In this document: positions 1 through 11,787 of the stretch, in pieces
Layout of the letters: each line of letters begins with the position of its first letter
How positions within the stretch are numbered: the first letter of the stretch is position 1
Origin: Deroplatys truncata
Lineage: Eukaryota > Arthropoda > Insecta > Mantodea > Mantidae
Assembly: GCA_030765065.1 (NCBI GenBank)
Contig: CM060978.1
Span: 111,767,692-111,831,691 of the forward strand
Length of the DNA: 64,000 bases
Direction: 5' to 3'
Made by a program: the position numbers and the translations under genes
Notes under the pieces: generated by a model
Seen by the model: only the letters and a program-made list of their open reading frames with translations
Told to the model about the DNA's origin: nothing
Database searches by the model: none

Positions 1-1960
1 TTCTTTCCCTTCCTCCTCTATATCAGAACCAAAAAAAATTCAGATGAAGAATGGCATGCTTTTCTGGGTCCTCTGCAAGAAATGAAATGACATCGCTTTA
101 TAGCATAAAATAATACTCGATTTTTAATTGTATTTTCTTAATGTAAAAGTTGAAAATACAATGCTCTTGGTCCGACTTCTAGCTCCGTTCTGGTTTAAAT
201 AAAGTACGAGTCGAGTCATTTTCAAACACTCGGCTCGTTTAGTGCTTCCATGTTTTACGGTGCTTAGCGGCAGGCGTAGTTCATGAAACCTTCTTCATGG
301 TAGGGAAGAAAGAATAGCAAAAGACAACTTCAAATATTACCGAGCATTTTATGGTTATTAAACAAACATTTGTCTCCTGTTTCAAATCATACATGTACTT
401 GATTAAAGAGTTTACCACATTTGCATATTCATTGTTTGAAATCTTCAAAAGCACCTTATTTAAACTTGCTAAATAAAGTGTTTAATAGAATATTAAACTA
501 GATAAAAGGTATTTTTATTCCCTCTACTCTGAAAACATTTGAATGAAAAGAAAAAACGCAAAATTATATGTTATTCTTAAAGAAATCGCACACTAATCAG
601 TTACCTCTGGTGAGAGTTAAATATTATTTTAAAACTGAAAATTCAAATTATTTTCCCCAAGAATAACGAAGCTTAAAATTAATTTGCAACAATTACTACA
701 TATAATATCAAAGTATTTATACGAAACAGTATATTTTGCAGAATGGCATAATAAAGTTTAATTTTTGTCAAAGAGACTCGTAAAGTCAGGATTTTTTAAG
801 GAAACATTTTTCTTTATGATACACTGAGCAATATTTGTGACGTTTCAAATTAAAACAAAACTTCAGACTACTACAATAAACATTTGGTTTTCGTATTAAA
901 CGTAAACAATTATTTCAAAGGAATTTTTACGTTAACTATGCATAACTTAACTCAGATATAATATAAGAATTTAATTGTCATTTTCTGAGGAATAATACGA
1001 AAATTAAATAATTGACCTTAGTAGTAGACATATTCCTGCCGTAATGAATGCGCTTGTGGCAACCGAACCCGACCCGACCCGTCAGCTCTCCTAGGTCCAC
1101 ATCGAGGGTAAAGAAACAACTGATTTCTGCGTTCTCCGGTGCCTTGTAAGTAAAACTCCTCAATTATAAGCTAAAGCTGTGTTCACGTGTACCGACATAA
1201 CGCTTCCTTACCATTTCGGTCAGGGGAAGTAGCTTCTTAACCGTTTACATTGTTGACAAACATTTCCGCCAATGCAGCTGTACAGAGTCCGGAAACTAAT
1301 GAACGTTTATCTTCAATATCAACTCTAAGGTATGCAAAGTTTCATGTAATTAGACCAGGAAGTGATAAATACCGTTCTTCTGGAGAGGTCAGGTCTCGAG
1401 ACTTTGATGGTCTATACGGTTTTATAGCGAGCAGCTGTGGCTCAAGTCCATGGCATGGTGTCGACCCCAGAATCTTAATGCGTTATATATTTGTGTGATA
1501 TAACCAAGTCGGACACATTTCCTTGTGTTTTGCATGCTGGACATAAGTGTTTTATTGCTCTACAGACTTACATGCATAAGTAGCCCAGCAGTCTGAGAAA
1601 TTTGCACAACACTGTCACTCGTATAAGAGGTTCAGGTGAATTTATTAAAACCGACTGAACTATAACAGGTCTTGCTAAGCAAATTTGGGGACATATTATC
1701 TCGAAGATGTGATCACAACTGATAACGCACAGACAAGTGAGTTTTGCTTTAGTCTACAATTTTATCTTCAACCCAATTAGTTTATATTGTATTTATGTAC
1801 GTTGTTTTATATTAATGTATATTGTATTACCTTAGCAGCTTTAACTGTCAATAACTTGTTCAAACTTTGGACGAGCAATGTGCATCTTTGTTACCTTAAG
1901 CTGGTATTTTAAATTCATTGTTGTTTCTGTAAAATGACTTTCTTCTACATTGTTCTTAAA
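1..1960. other. AT-rich stretch, no gene recognised
   Basis: Read on both strands. It holds only short open frames and AT-rich sequence, and I recognise no domain or repeat family. The slightly GC-richer patch near 1040-1140 (with a doubled CGACCC motif) and a short open frame at 1250-1498 show no family signature. Confidence 0.6.
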
Positions 1961-1961
1961 G

Positions 1962-2345
1962 TGTAATTATGCTAAATTCTGTGACGTAGCAGCTATGACC
2001 CACGTTATCAGGAGATCGGCACCGAGCTTGCCGCACAGACACCGGGCTAGAGAACCTTCTATGGAGATTTTACTCTCTATATAAGCGAGCGCTTTCGCGG
2101 GCAGTTAGTGCGTGTCGAGTTGCTAGTCGAGTGTGACAAAGCGGAGTTAGCCAGTCAGTATGTGACTGCGTTTTTGGTGCGACATCAAGAGCGATTCTCC
2201 GAGCGAGTTGGTAAAGGCTTCTGTGATGTGCAGCGAGTGCTACTGCGGAGCGACGGTTGTGGAGGACTTGTGTTCGACTCCCAAGTGAAGTGAACCATCC
2301 GTCACGAAGGAAATCAAGTGACGGAAAATTGAACTAGTTCACCTT
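1962..2345 (+). mobile_element. LTR-like segment with core promoter (R/U5-like)
   Basis: A GC-richer block starts after an AT-rich stretch and has the layout of an insect LTR-retrotransposon U3-R-U5. A TATA box is followed 25 bases later by an initiator-like CAGTTAG, then by a leader-like stretch rich in GTGAAGTGAA phrases. It shares CTACTGCGGAGCGA (near 2241) with the plus-strand LTR at 40.6-41.6 kb (near 40829), which suggests related LTR families. No gag or pol is seen nearby, so it is at most a solo or truncated LTR. A host promoter with the same architecture cannot be excluded. Confidence 0.4.
2078..2110 (+). promoter_or_regulatory. TATA box plus initiator
   Basis: TATATAAG at 2078-2085 is followed by GCAGTTAGTG at 2101-2110. 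Taking the A at 2103 as +1 gives a 25-base TATA-to-start spacing, typical for arthropod RNA polymerase II promoters, and CAGTTAG matches the arthropod initiator (TCAGTY). The element probably drives the LTR-like unit in which it lies. Confidence 0.5.
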
Positions 2346-2485
2346 AGTGAAGTGATTGTGTGAACGAAGTAAACACCACAGTGAAACAGTGAAGTGAACT
2401 ACATAAAAACGAAACAGTGACAGATAAGAAATGAGAGAAGTGACATTGAAAACTGAATGACATTTGGAAAACTGGACAAAGACAA

Positions 2486-2876
2486 CACATTTACGTGCGA
2501 GATGGTTCTGCGGTAACATGTGAGGCTCGCATTTGGGAGGTCCTGGATTTAATTCCCATCGATCGCCCACAATTGCCTTGGGGTTTTTTGTGGTTTTCCC
2601 TGATCGCTAGGCGAAGGCTGGGTTGTTTTCTCACCTACCACGATTTTCTTTCCGTCATTTCCTTCTCATATTTCAGGTGTACTTCTAGGTTTCATAGCGA
2701 TGGCGCTGGCGCACAGATGGCGCAGATGCTTGCTCAAAGGAAAGAGTACTCCCCGTGTACACTAGAGGGCTGCTTGGTCGACGAGTCGTTCATCGCCCTC
2801 TCTAGGCATTTCCAGCAGTGGGACGGATCTTCGAGCCTGAAACTCCCCTCGTCTCTTTGGCTTTCTTGCGGCCTGT
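2486..2876 (+). mobile_element. tRNA-derived SINE, family 1 (copy a)
   Basis: The 5' part has a tRNA-like pol III promoter: an A-box-like GATGGTTCTGCGGTAAC and, about 35 bases on, a B-box-like GGTCCTGGATTTAATTCC. It is followed by the body shared with the copies at 45813 and 49205, around TTTTCCCTGATCGCTAGGCG. The 3' half (from about 2700) is GC-richer and diverged from the other copies, so its end is approximate. The open frame at 2495-2878 is a by-product of this repeat, not a gene. Confidence 0.65.
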
Positions 2877-3180
2877 AGTCTTCTGTGGTATATTCACTTC
2901 AGCCCTTCCTTCTGGGATGGTAGCCACAATAGATCTATGTAGGTCGCACTGTGCGAAGGGTCGCTATACCAACATTTCACACAAGCGTATTTACTGAATG
3001 TCCTTCTCTCTTGGCAATTTTCTCGACTCGGCGGAATCTCCTTGATAAATGCGGCATGCAAACCACCGTCATATCGGAGCTTGTCAGACTTTAGCTCACC
3101 ACAATGCCCAAAATATGATTTCCCGAAAATTGGTACACATCCTGCACAAGACAAGCTTTGTTGGCGTTGCTTTGAATATC

Positions 3181-3199
3181 TCTCTCTCTCTCTCTCTGA
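3181..3199 (+). repeat. (CT)n microsatellite
   Basis: Short run of about nine CT units, followed by an ACAC-rich stretch. The overlapping open frames at 3042-3324 are created by it. Confidence 0.8.
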
Positions 3200-3306
3200 A
3201 ACACACAAACACACACTTCTTTGGATACAGCAACTATAGGGATATCAGAGCTCGACTACGGCTCAACAATCTTACACGTCTCTCAGAAATCATACGCTTT
3301 TGTACT

Positions 3307-3556
3307 GTCAACGTGGTGAAGTGATCAGTGCTCAGGCTTCTCAACCCAGAGGTCCTGGTTTCGAATCTCGGTTGTGGAGGAAGGATATTTGATTGAGAAT
3401 TGTCCATCCTCGTTAGAATCTGGAAGAATGCATGCGAGTGTTTCGTGACAAAACTTATTACATTCAATGTCAAAATATAAGTTTAAAGAGTTAATAACAC
3501 CATCATTGTTTCTCAATAGTTGTTTCATAGGAGTTAAAGGGGACTGTCCTTGTGAG
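3307..3556 (+). mobile_element. tRNA-derived SINE, family 2 (copy a)
   Basis: The tRNA-like head (3307-3378) has an A-box-like GTGGTGAAGTGATCAGTGC and a B-box GGTTTCGAATCTC. Downstream is the family's central domain AGAATCTGGAAGAATG (about 3416-3431), then the tail phrase AGTTAAAGGGGACTGT (3533-3548). The same head-core-tail order occurs at 44.9, 47.2 and 51.1 kb, which defines the family within this window. Confidence 0.7.
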
Positions 3557-4015
3557 AGATTTGTTTCCAAAGCATTCACAGCGTGCGTCCAACCACAGAC
3601 GAGGGAAACCCCTACGAGGGGCAACATTGTTATGGTAAGATTGCTCAAAGAACACCTGTCTGACACCGCACCATTACAACCCCTTTCACCTTTGCACAGA
3701 AGCTAGGGTGCAACGTTCTCAGGTTTACCATTGTGGTCCAGACCGACGTCTCGGGTAATCTCTGTGAAGATCAAGACATCGGATGCGATTGGGTTTCGGG
3801 AGCTCCTGTTGCGTGTAGCAGAATCTTTGGCAATAATTGTTTACGAATTTGGTCTTTGAAATGCCAGTTCTCTGCTTCTTATGTGTATAATCCTTTATCT
3901 TACTACATCCCTCATTTGCTTCTAGACAGATTTCTTAGCAATTTATGTTTTATTTTCTTTCTTCTCATTCTGAAATCCTGGGAAGTAACCTTGCCAGAAA
4001 AGTAGCTTGAAGTAG
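3556..4015. other. unassigned stretch
   Basis: Moderately GC-rich at first, pyrimidine-rich later. The short open frames at 3467-3706 and 3733-4005 match no family I recognise. Confidence 0.4.
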
Positions 4016-5025
4016 ATGTGCCCCACGTATGGGAGCCAACTTGAAGTAGTTATTGTCTTTAGGAGTTTGTTGATGTTTTTAGAGTTTTAGAGTTTTGTTG
4101 GAGTTTGCACCACACTTTGGGCGTTAATTTGAAGAAGATTGTTACGTAATATGCTGCTACGCATGAGACGCCGATTTGATGATGTATTTTTGTTTTTTTT
4201 TTAACATTCCAAGTTTTAAAAAAAATATATTAACTTTGTTATTAAACTGGTTCTATAGATATTATTTATGTTTGTTTTTGCCTCGGCTGCTTTAGTATTA
4301 CTTTAGAGACACGTTTCTCTTAATCAGGGCGTGGTGCGACAAGAATTAGGCTTACACAGATTTTAAGCTTAAATTCACTTCTTTTTATTAATCCTTGACA
4401 CAACTTAAATAGCACTACACTGATATCAAGAGCTGTGAGATTCTTTAATTTAATACTTGCACTTTGTTAACGCGTATACATAATTTTCGTTTCACACGAA
4501 TACGTAATATTTCTCTAGAGAACACATCTTCCATCCGGTCACTACCAAGGTCTGCAGGCAACTAAACATATTTCAATCGTCCAAACCCGTAAACTTCTGT
4601 ATTTCAAGTTTCTGATTGGCTAATCCTAGTCCAATAGAATACCTGCATTTAATTAAAGCTTTTTCTGGCTGTTGATTGCTAATTTTCAACTGTCACAAAA
4701 TTTACATTATCGTTGCTCTAATCATGACTAGTAGCATTTAAAAGCTGAAACTCATTGTTGCATCAAGGTTACCTCAGTGTTACCTCATTGTTAGCAACTT
4801 TAAACTTATTATTCTAATAGCTCTTACACTATTAAACTAAGTAATGCATTCACATAACATTATTAAAGATGTTTACAATAATATAAGTATACAATGACTG
4901 TTACATACATTTTTTTTTACAAATTATTACATACATATTGCTTCAAAGCAGGCTGTTATTGAATGTACATATTATATAATTTAACTGAAATTATTCAAGT
5001 GTTAAAAATACTGCCTCAAGCTGTC
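4015..5025 (-). mobile_element. LTR plus leader repeat, minus-strand copy
   Basis: The reverse complement aligns by eye to 40905-41945. Shared features in order are the TTGAGGCAGTATTTTTAACA start, AATCAAAAAC/AACAACCAG-type AT-rich body, CCAAGGATTAATAAAAA, the LTR-like end CTTGTCGCACCAC, then GCAGCCGAGGCAAA and a leader with repeated TTGGCTCCCATACGTGGGGC-like phrases. The copy is cut at about 5020, where similarity stops, so the U3 portion is missing. No coding sequence follows. It resembles an LTR-retrotransposon LTR, primer-binding region and 5' leader. Confidence 0.6.
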
Positions 5026-6346
5026 TGTACAACCCTCAGTTTGAGATTATTTTGCAGCAACCACTAGAAAGTGATAGATGAAAACAGAGTTTTAATAATA
5101 ATTTCATTAGGAAATGTGCTATTTACTGGCGACCATGTAGGATTGCAAATAATGGAGAGCAATATACAGGGCTCCCAAAATCCTTTGAAATCCCCCATTA
5201 TTAACAAGTGTTTGTGTATTTAAAAACTGTTTCGTACAGTGTCGGCCAGGGGTTAGATATAAAGTGCTTGACACTTGCACAGGGTATTCCAAAATTTCAT
5301 AGGCAAACATTCCATAAATTAGTTCACTATTCGCCTGATTCAAATACTATCACAAGTATCGCGTTTTTTACATGTGTTATTTACAAAGCAGACACATTTA
5401 AACCTTTTGTTTATATTTTAACTCTTCATCTGCCCATAAAAATCATATATAGAAATCCTGAAGCATAATTGATTTTTTATAATTACTTCAAAAACAAAAT
5501 TCAAATGTGTCTCAATTATTATTTCACGGGTGACTGCCGGCTTGATATAAATTCTTCGTGAGAAGATTCTTCTTCTTCTTCTTTACTGCCCAATTTTTTG
5601 TGGCAGTAAAGAGTAAAATAATATTACGCTGCGCAATACAATAGGAAACCTTAAGGCTGGCCAACATCAGAAGAAACACGCCAGGTGACACATTAGGCAA
5701 TTCTAAGGCCATCTGTCTGCAATAAGTGAACTACGCACACATATAGAACTAACAAGACAAAGAACTCAAGGCGACAGTAAATCTGCTCAAAAAAGAAAGA
5801 AACTAAACTCTATTCATAATTTCAGCAGAGTTGAGCGTATAAACAGAACAAAAGGGGGGAGGGAAGAAGTTGTCGCTTGTTAGCAAGAAATGAACTTCCA
5901 ACGTGCTTATAGATTTATTCTCCTTTTTATTTCAGTGGCTGACAACACCTTCTGTTCTCTGCAAACAAAAGTGAAAGAAGTGCCCGCGCAGCAGGTGAAA
6001 ATCAGCTGACCAGACCACATCCAGCAGGATTTCCAGTCACTATTGAACCATAAAGCAGGTTCCTATAAAAGCGGTTATTTATGACCTTTTCTAGTTCTGC
6101 CACAGTGGATGCGTATATAGAACACATTACAAATTGCGATTATCACAAGTGGCATATCAAATATGATTCTGTCTTACGTAAATTATTAAATGATATAGAC
6201 CAATTTTACGCCAGATACTGTCATGATCAATCATGACACGCTTTATTGATATTAAAAATAATGAGGACCACACTGTAGTATAGCTGGCCAATTATACCAC
6301 GCTTTAAGATCAGGTATGAGGAACATGTGTGCAGTGGGAACAAATG

Positions 6347-6348
<2 letters not shown>
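5026..6348. other. gene-free stretch
   Basis: Open frames at 5119-5343, 5208-5468 and 5524-5712 show no domain. A TATAAAAG lies at 6064-6071, only 10 bases before the small open frame at 6081, so it would initiate downstream of that ATG and does not support it. Confidence 0.4.
6081..6236 (+). CDS. small open frame, 51 codons, unknown
   Basis: An ATG-to-stop frame of 51 residues with mixed, protein-like composition: charged and aromatic residues and no low complexity (for example DYHKWHIKYDSVLRKLL in its middle). No signal peptide or known motif is visible, and there is no neighbouring exon evidence. Open frames of this size are common by chance, so it is recorded only as a candidate. Confidence 0.12.
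   Translation: MTFSSSATVDAYIEHITNCDYHKWHIKYDSVLRKLLNDIDQFYARYCHDQS

Positions 6349-6349
<1 letters not shown>

Positions 6350-6411
<62 letters not shown>
6350..6411 (+). repeat. (AAT)n microsatellite
   Basis: About twenty uninterrupted AAT units, directly upstream of a family M copy. Confidence 0.95.
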
Positions 6412-6414
<3 letters not shown>

Positions 6415-6415
6415 C

Positions 6416-7106
6416 ATCTGATGTGTTACACTCACATGACTTTCTCTACTCTTGTACAAACTATTTTTACAAACGCTTATTCTCCAAATGCTTCATGTTA
6501 ATCGAGATTTTAATCTTATTGCCAATTTTATTGTAGGTGCAAGGCGAGTATGGTAAGCTTTAAGCGATAGTCAAATATTTTAAGAGCTGGTTGCTATGTG
6601 GCGCATTCCATTCTCTTTGCATGTCCAGTACATAAAAAAAATGAATAACGAATTCCCATTTGAGAAAAAGTATAAGTATTGGCAAATTTAAGGGAATAAC
6701 AAGCAATATCTTGAAAATGGTTCACTCAACAAAAAATGTATATGACATAAATTGTGTATTTTAACGCGATCTACATTTTTTGTGCAGTAAAATTTTGTCT
6801 ATCTCTTATGGTTTACCAGTTATGCAAAAGATGTTCACAATGAAGAATACTTTTGGAGACATTCCCAGAAAATTCGAGATATACATTGCATTTGTCATGA
6901 AAATATCTTAAACGTATGATATTTTAATCAAAATCGTTAGCCATTTTGAGAAAATTAAAATTTTCGAAAAATGTTCCATGTAAAGGGTAATCTGGGGTGG
7001 GGGTATTTTCTTGAAAACCTTTGTGTCGCATCTCTGGAAGATACTGAATCTAAATACCAAGTTTGGTGTTTATCCGACTGTTCGTTTCTGAGTTATGCTG
7101 TTCACA

Positions 7107-7159
<53 letters not shown>

Positions 7160-7332
7160 ACAGACAGATATACAGTCACACACACACACACACGGACATG
7201 TTTCTAAAAATGCTTTTTTTGGATTCAGGGGGGTCTCACAACATATATTTCCGATGAAATCTCGGTATCGAATTTTTGGGAAGAATACAATACTTCCCCT
7301 AATTACTATACGTAGTAGAGAAAGTAAAAAAA
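6416..7332 (+). mobile_element. family M repeat, copy A (near full length)
   Basis: Starts with ATCTGATGTGTTACACTC then ACATGACTTTCTCTACTC, and ends with GTAGTAGAGAAAGTAAAAA, so an 11-bp ACTTTCTCTAC/GTAGAGAAAGT inverted repeat lies close to both ends. Internal landmarks shared with other copies are GATCTACATTTTTTGTGCAG, a conserved palindrome around TAAATACCAAGTTTGGTG (7051-7068), a CA microsatellite and ATCTCGGTATCGAATTTTTG. It has no transposase. The frame at 6971-7207 also appears in the copy at 29.7 kb, but it is broken or drifted elsewhere. Class unknown: MITE-like, non-autonomous. Confidence 0.8.
7107..7192 (+). repeat. (CA)n microsatellite inside family M
   Basis: CA/CACA runs with a few interruptions, at the position where other family M copies carry shorter CA/GT tracts. 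The threonine-histidine frames here are artefacts. Confidence 0.95.
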
Positions 7333-8640
7333 TGACAAAATGTTGTCTGAAAGATTTGGCTAAGCTACGAAACAGGAAGTGAATCAAGTGAAAGGTTACG
7401 AAAGTAAACATTATCACAACAGATCACAAATATTCTAAATTTGGGTAGCTAACATGAGAAAGGTAAACAGAGAAGGTTGTAAGGATTTGTTACAACATGC
7501 ACCGATTTAATGTTATATATTTCGACATACATAAAATTATAGCTACACTGGCGCTTGTTTTGAGATTAATTTATCATTTATTGTGAGCATATGAAATATT
7601 ATTAGTCTTATTAGCTCACCTTATTCGTGAAGTAGCCCTAGCAAATAAATACAATTTAGATATACCTAGACAAATTCTCTTGTCACTTCGTGATACTCTG
7701 ATTTCTGGAAATTTAAAACTCGCTCGTACCATTACATTGTTACATTCATATTTCGACCAAGAAATGTAACACAGCCGCACCTCACAATAATTTTGCAGGA
7801 TCATGCTTTTGTTTAAGGTTATCGTGGCTTTCTGCTTTAATTTTTCCTAATTTAGAAATTAACGAAGCACATCTTACGGAAGTACTAAACAAATTATAAA
7901 AATTTGCTTCCACATCATCTTCTAATTACTACATAGCCGTTTTATAAAAAATGAGACTCTTTCATTCAGTTTTGATAAGTGCATGTTTAATAAACTGTAC
8001 ATTTAATTAATGTGTAATCCAATAAGGGAGAAATACTATCGGGTCAATTAATTAATTTATGCTATACCTAATAAGGTATAATGCTATAATGCATTGCGAC
8101 TGTTAAACCCGTATTTCTTTTTTTTTCCTATTGGCAATACTGACAGTAACTATCAGTAGTCTACCTCAGCCTCAAGATGACAACACTCGTAGATAAGGTA
8201 TGTATTCGTATGCGACGATTAACATTTTTGTGCGAATTTTAGAGGAACTGCATTCAAATTCTTATTTCATTTATGAAATACCTGAGCCTTCCAAATAAAT
8301 TTGCTCACTACACTCATGAATTGATCGGCTATCTCAACCTTTCTGTGGTATCAAAGGTGATAATGCAAAGGTGGCACGGTTTATGCAGCTCTGACGTTCA
8401 CGGGCTTGGCAGCATTACCGGCGGTAACAGTATAAACAATTATATTTATTTTGTCTCATCAGCAAATACATTATATAAGCCACTGATAACAATAAAGTTT
8501 CGTAGCAATAAAACAATGTACGTGGTTGGTCAAATTGACTCCACTAACAAATATGTTTACAATACAGACATGCGTGAATAAGTTAAGAATAAATTTAATA
8601 TATAAAATTGCAACAATTAATACATGGTGAGCAATATAAT
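7333..8640. other. gene-free stretch
   Basis: AT-rich. The 102-codon frame at 8273-8581 and the 62-codon frame at 7616-7804 show no recognised domain or composition bias. Confidence 0.4.
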
Positions 8641-8648
8641 GCAAAGCT

Positions 8649-8965
8649 TTAAAAGTCGTCTTCTTCAGTGTCAGTCAATAGAATGTCCTGTGGTAATTTC
8701 CTCTTTAGTCTTGTTCTTCGATCGGTGGTCGTTCCTAGTTTGTACACTTGCACTGGGACGTTAGCTAGATTGGACTGGAAGGGTTTAGACAAAGACCTTA
8801 TCTACTGTTTAACTGTAAGAATGCCAAGTTCTTGGTAGAGTTGATGACTCATGAACAAAGGAGCTCTTGTTGCTGTTCTGAGTAACTTGAATTCTATCAG
8901 GGCGATTTAATTGTTTGTTAACTTAAAGAACCGCTCTTAACAAATGTGCCGCTATTTGGCATTCT
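8649..8965 (-). pseudogene. jockey-like LINE ORF2, C-terminal end
   Basis: Reading down the minus strand gives about 100 codons with one in-frame stop, ending in a normal stop at 8649-8651. The C-terminal layout is that of jockey-clade ORF2: LLRTATRAPLFMSHQLYQEL, then ELGILTVKQ, a region with NLANVP, and finally RRTRLKRKLPQDIL followed by an acidic end (TDTEEDDF). It is collinear with, and on the same strand as, the RT, endonuclease and ORF1 remains up to 13.85 kb, so I read it as the 3' end of the same insertion. Known of the family: jockey ORF2 ends after the RT in an Arg/Lys-rich segment. Inference: the 9.0-10.25 kb interval contains extra inserted DNA. Confidence 0.65.
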
Positions 8966-9317
8966 GTATCTTGTTTGTTACCGCGATATTTATTTTCTCG
9001 CCGTTTCTTAGCTCACTGAAATGAGTAATCCAAAATTTGTGCGTTCTGCGATAGCGTTTTGTTTCCACACTGCCACCAGCACCGACTCCCAGCTGCTTTT
9101 GATACTTTACCTTGCCAAGGTGGAGACAAAGTGTGAAAACCTCACACGAAAAATATAAAACATATATGGATTTTTAAAATTCGCACCCATTGCTCAGAAT
9201 AGCTAGACTTTTATCTTCTTGTGACCCAAAGAATTAGATCTTTTCTAGGGAAAAACTCGTCAAGCTGTTGAACAGTGTAGTAGTGGTCCTGTAATATGAG
9301 CTTCATTTTAGGTTAGG

Positions 9318-9961
9318 AAAGACAGATAAAAGAATTAGCAACGCACTTTCATACTGTTTTGACACGTTTCACTAATTCATACCAACCCGCAAATCATTGT
9401 TTAATTTTCTTTATGTTTTTGGTTTTAATGATACATTTTAAAGCTACCAGTTATCATGAAGATTTTTCTCAAAAAAATTTCTCAAGCATATGTAGGAAGG
9501 TACCTATTTTTTTTATTATTTTGTTTTTTATTCATGGTTTAGCAATGTTCAGCTTTAGTTCAGCTCTGCATGTTCTTGCATCTTACTCTTTGAATGAAAA
9601 TCATAATTGGTATTTGATTATTTTAGCTATTAAGTGTAAGGTCGTAATGAAAATAAAGGTTAGTTTCACTAGTAGTGTTATCCGGGGAATGTTACAGCTA
9701 CAAGTATTCTATTTCAGATTTTCATATGCAAATTTATTAAGTGTAAATTATCATTTTATAACCCAAATGACTGCCTTATGTTATGTTCTTCCTCTTCCAG
9801 TAGTATCCTATAAATACAATTTTCTGGGGTTAGAAAAACTGGTAAATATCTTTCTATTAGGCAATTCTTTTAGGATTGGAGATTATTATAAAATAACTCT
9901 GGGAACGAAAATGTATCGCTGTGATATACTACAGCTCAAAAGTGCTCTTTCCAATTCTTAA
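9318..9961 (+). CDS. long open frame, 214 codons, unknown
   Basis: Open from a stop at about 9315 to TAA at 9959-9961. The first internal ATG gives about 180 residues (starting MFLVLMIHF). It is the longest open frame in the window. At this base composition an open frame over 200 codons is expected far less than once in 64 kb, although T-richness of this strand raises the odds. The product would be hydrophobic, with possible membrane segments near IFFIILFFIH and YLIILAIK. No family recognised. It lies inside the jockey-like LINE interval on the opposite strand, so it may belong to an inserted element or be a chance frame. Confidence 0.2.
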
Positions 9962-9977
9962 CCTAAAAATGAGGCAT

Positions 9978-10022
9978 GTGTGTTAGTGTGTGTGTGTGTT
10001 AGTGTGTGTGTGTGTGTGTGTG
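9978..10022 (+). repeat. (TG)n microsatellite
   Basis: GTGTGTGT runs interrupted by TTAG, directly after the long open frame. Confidence 0.9.
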
Positions 10023-10254
10023 AACTATGCAAACCAAACAGTACAATTTAGTGTTGTGCAAGTCTTGTGATACATTCACTGTGAGTTTTCTAAGTTAGTT
10101 TGGTGCCGAAGAGTATTTAACTAGTTTGCGAGAAAATAACAATTCCAGTTATTCTTTGAAGACGCATAAAGAAGGGACGTTATGAAAAGGTCTTAGTGAG
10201 CATATTTTAGCTTTCGTTTACTAATACCGAGAGAGATGCGCCGTGTTGCAAACT

Positions 10255-10937
10255 ATTCGCTGAGTAGAGAGTGTTTTGAAGAGAGCTGATGCTTACATCC
10301 AAGTTGAACTTTGAATAAACAGAACAGAATCATCCGCAAACATAGTTGTGCAAATTGGTTGTACTTCCTGAATGTTCTGAGTAAAAATATTAAATAACAA
10401 GGTTGCAAGAACCGATCCTTGTGGAACTCCAGCAGAAACCAGGCAAGTTGTTTATCTGCAACCATCAATTCAAGCTACAAACTGACGTCCTCTCACGAAG
10501 CTAGAAATTATTTGGTTATTCTGGTAATCCAATTCTGTATAATTTCAGTAGTAGTCCTTCATGCAACACTTTATCAAAGGCTTGACAAATATCTAGAACT
10601 ACAGCTGTAGAGTATTGTTTATTTTCGAATCCATTGATGATAGACTGAGTTATTCGTAAGATCTGATGCGCAGAAGAATTTTTGGGACGAAAAGCAAATT
10701 GAAAATCTGGAATAACATGATTGCAGTTTATAACATTTGGAAGACCTTTGTGTATTACTTTCTCAAAGAGTTTACAATAACACTAGTGTTCGTAATAAGC
10801 TGATTGGAGGATAACTCGATGGTAGGTTTATGAAATACTATGATTTCAGCAATCTTCCATACTTGTGGAAAGTATCCAGTTCTTAACGGAGCATTGAAAA
10901 TCTGAACCAAGTAGGCTAGGGCCTTATTCCCTAGATG
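10255..10937 (-). pseudogene. jockey-like LINE reverse transcriptase domain
   Basis: Minus-strand translation with several frameshifts and stops gives RT motifs in the right order: IFNAPLRTGYFPQVWKIAEI (start of the RT domain), FAFRPKNSSAHQIL, VVLDICQAFDKVLHEGLL (motif A, about 10555-10605), SAGVPQGSVLATLLFNIF (motif B, about 10380-10434) and MFADDSVLF with the catalytic FADD (about 10320-10345). The N-terminal side is cut at about 10937, where a family M copy begins. Upstream parts of the same element continue beyond it at 12.1-13.85 kb. Confidence 0.85.
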
Positions 10938-11787
10938 TTTACTTTCTCTACCATGTGCAAAGTAGGTAGATAAAGTATTGCATTCCACCCAAAAATTCAT
11001 ACCGAGATTTCACCGTAAGTACACGTTTTGAGGCCCCTCGAAAGCTAAAAAGCATTTTTAGAAAAAAAGGTCCCTGTGTGTGAACAACATAACTCAAAAA
11101 TGAAAAGTCGGATTAACACCAAACTTGGTATTTAATTCAATACCTTCCAAATTAAGCGACAAGATTTTCAAGAAAATCTTCCCACCCCGACTATTCTTTA
11201 GAGGCAAATTTTTATTTTCTAAAAAATGGCAGTAACGATTTTTATTAAAATACCAAATATTAAAGATATTTACATGGCAAATAAAATGTATCTCTTGAAT
11301 TTTGTGAGAACAGCCTGTTAAGTTCCCTTCATACGTAAGACATTTTGTACTTTCTTGTGTAACTGCTAAACGTTAAGGGTAGACGAAAAGGTACTGCACA
11401 TAAAATGTTCATCTTTTTAAAACACACAATTTATTTCAAATAACTTTTTTGTGACATAAGCCATTTCCGAGCTATCCGTTATTAAGGCCTCGATTTATTC
11501 AATACTTGGCCATTCTTTTTAAGTAGCATCGATCTTAATGTGTTTCTCGCAATTGCATGGAAAGAGTATAAAATATTAAAGCCAGCGTAAAGCGTCCGCT
11601 TTTTAAACATCTGACTCTCTCTCTCTCTTAAATATATTTGTACGCTGATGAAATGGAAATATAGTTGTTTCTGCACAGGTTTATTTAGATTAAAATAAAA
11701 ATACACTTTCTTAAGAATAATTTGTAAATACACTAATAAATAACAGCAGGTAGTAGAAAAGTGTGTGAATGTAACACAGCAGATTTT
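10938..11787 (-). mobile_element. family M repeat, copy B
   Basis: In minus orientation it begins TTTACTTTCTCTACC, continues through GCATTCCACCCAAAAATTC, the palindrome ACACCAAACTTGGTATTTAA and AAAATGTATCTCTTGAATTT, and ends GAATGTAACACAGCAGATTT. It sits between the RT and endonuclease parts of the jockey-like LINE and abuts a second copy (C) head to tail. Confidence 0.8.

Noticed and set aside
6416..7332. Helitron interpretation of family M
   Set aside because: One end could be read as A followed by TC, and a small hairpin exists, but no CTRR end is present and both ends share an inverted ACTTTCTCTAC motif.
7063..7417. threonine/histidine- and cysteine/valine-rich frames
   Set aside because: Translations of a CA microsatellite on both strands.
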